The position numbers were made by a program, and so were the translations under genes. Positions 63,535-64,000 of a stretch of DNA of 64,000 nt are shown here, piece by piece. This DNA is from Cydia pomonella (lineage: Eukaryota > Arthropoda > Insecta > Lepidoptera > Tortricidae), in contig NC_084713.1 of the NCBI RefSeq assembly GCF_033807575.1, positions 20,187,389-20,251,388 of the forward strand, in the 5' to 3' direction. The notes under the pieces were generated by a model. It saw only the letters and a program-made list of their open reading frames with translations. It made no database searches and was not told the origin of the DNA. The first letter of the stretch is position 1; each line of letters opens with the position of its first letter.

Positions 63535-63655
63535 TTCATCAGGCAACTGACACTAATCGAGACCATTTTAACAAACCCAGACATGGGTTGCGTTGCGGTA
63601 TCACAGATTTTCTATGCCCACCTCCTGGCCATCAGATCAGCTCGAACACAAAATA
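63535..63655 (+). repeat. Moth repeat 'P', copy 3 (5' part)
   Basis: CATCAGGCAACTGACACTAA, TCGAGACCATTTTAACAAAC, GGGTTGCGTTGCGGTATCAC and CACCTCCTGGCCATCAGATC. The GCAAATTTTCAGCTC half is missing. Confidence 0.65.
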
Positions 63656-63899
63656 TGGTATATTATCACAGTTCTCAAAAGCTGTATACTTATTGCTACT
63701 GTGCTGTAATTAATGCTTATAGAGTGGTTGATTGTTTAGTCGAATCAAGTTGCTCAGTGAAAACGATTAGTCAATCATGTTTGCTGCTGCTTGCTGTATG
63801 TACTATTTATTTATTTTTTGCGACAATAAATGACTTTTTTTTTAAATAAAGAAGCTCATTTGTTGGAGTTTGTGGTTTGATTAACAAATAATGTAATGT

Positions 63900-63970
63900 A
63901 ATAATAAGCCAGGATTGGAAGCCATGACTTCCACTTTTAAAGTCAAACATCTGAACCAATAGCTTACCAT
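63900..63970 (-). other. Possible tRNA-derived SINE head
   Basis: The minus strand reads AGCTATTGGTTCAGATGTTT (A-box-like), TTTGACTTTAAAAGTGG and GGCTTCCAATCCTGGC (B-box-like). The spacing is tRNA-like and the anticodon region resembles tRNA-Lys. The fragment is at the window edge. Confidence 0.35.
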
Positions 63971-64000
63971 ATCTATAGTTTGAACGACTATTTAAAATTA

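Noticed and set aside
1..64000. CRISPR-like array or prokaryotic operon
   Set aside because: No short direct repeats with regular unique spacers. The repeats found are satellites and eukaryotic elements, and the DNA is insect-like.

Overview
This window looks like non-coding nuclear DNA of a lepidopteran (probably a moth), either intergenic or from a large intron. It is AT-rich, has no long conserved cellular reading frame, and is packed with interspersed repeats that I recognise from moth and butterfly genomes. These include the repeats containing CAAGTGCGAGTCGGACT and GCAAACAAGCATACGG, tRNA-headed SINEs whose B box reads GGTTCAAATCC, and a Helitron-like element ending in CCGAGCAAAGCTCGG. 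I see no rRNA, no CRISPR, no bacterial operon and no credible host protein-coding gene. The assignment to Lepidoptera rests on remembered repeat families, not on a search.

Layout. 1-0.5 kb: a GC-rich, frame-broken coding-like fragment. 0.9-8.8 kb: a LINE end, several MITEs (hAT-like, mariner-like), SINEs and moth repeats, some nested. 9.6-11.3 kb: a 247-bp tandem satellite split by a young Jockey-like LINE. 11.3-16.7 kb: hairpin MITEs and SINEs. 17-24.9 kb: LINE 3' ends, two tandem copies of a moth repeat and a Harbinger-like MITE. 25.3-30.8 kb: a dispersed repeat present once empty and once interrupted by a 3.4-kb element with terminal inverted repeats that contains a dead reverse transcriptase. 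31-37.8 kb: MITEs, SINEs and LINE tails. 38.1-39.9 kb: a 1.7-kb element with perfect 15-bp terminal inverted repeats, rich in AGCTGT. 40-49.4 kb: a perfect 32-bp hairpin, a 216-bp satellite, hAT MITEs and LINE ends. 50-56 kb: nested foldback elements, SINEs and four LINE C-termini. 55.8-57 kb: a SINE split by an 804-bp GC-rich retroelement end with three tandem, covarying hairpins. 57.6-59.8 kb: a 2.2-kb element bounded by 196-bp inverted repeats that differ at one base. 60-64 kb: a GC-rich MITE, a Helitron-like element with a tRNA-like core, and opposed SINEs.

How the pieces relate. At least fourteen LINE 3' ends lie here, all 5'-truncated and from at least five lineages (RTE-like, Jockey-like, one with an RNase-H-type C-terminal zinc knuckle, one ending QRGNAASVMG, and the GC-rich hairpin element). 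They could have supplied the reverse transcriptase for the SINEs. The MITEs have lost any transposase and would need one supplied from elsewhere. Because several repeats occur both empty and filled within the window, insertion boundaries and target-site duplications can be read directly, and these give the most secure findings. The strongest novelty candidates are the covarying triple hairpin (56467-56691), the near-identical long inverted repeats (57635-59821), the 27256-30679 element with its empty site, and the AGCTGT-rich element at 38139-39857.
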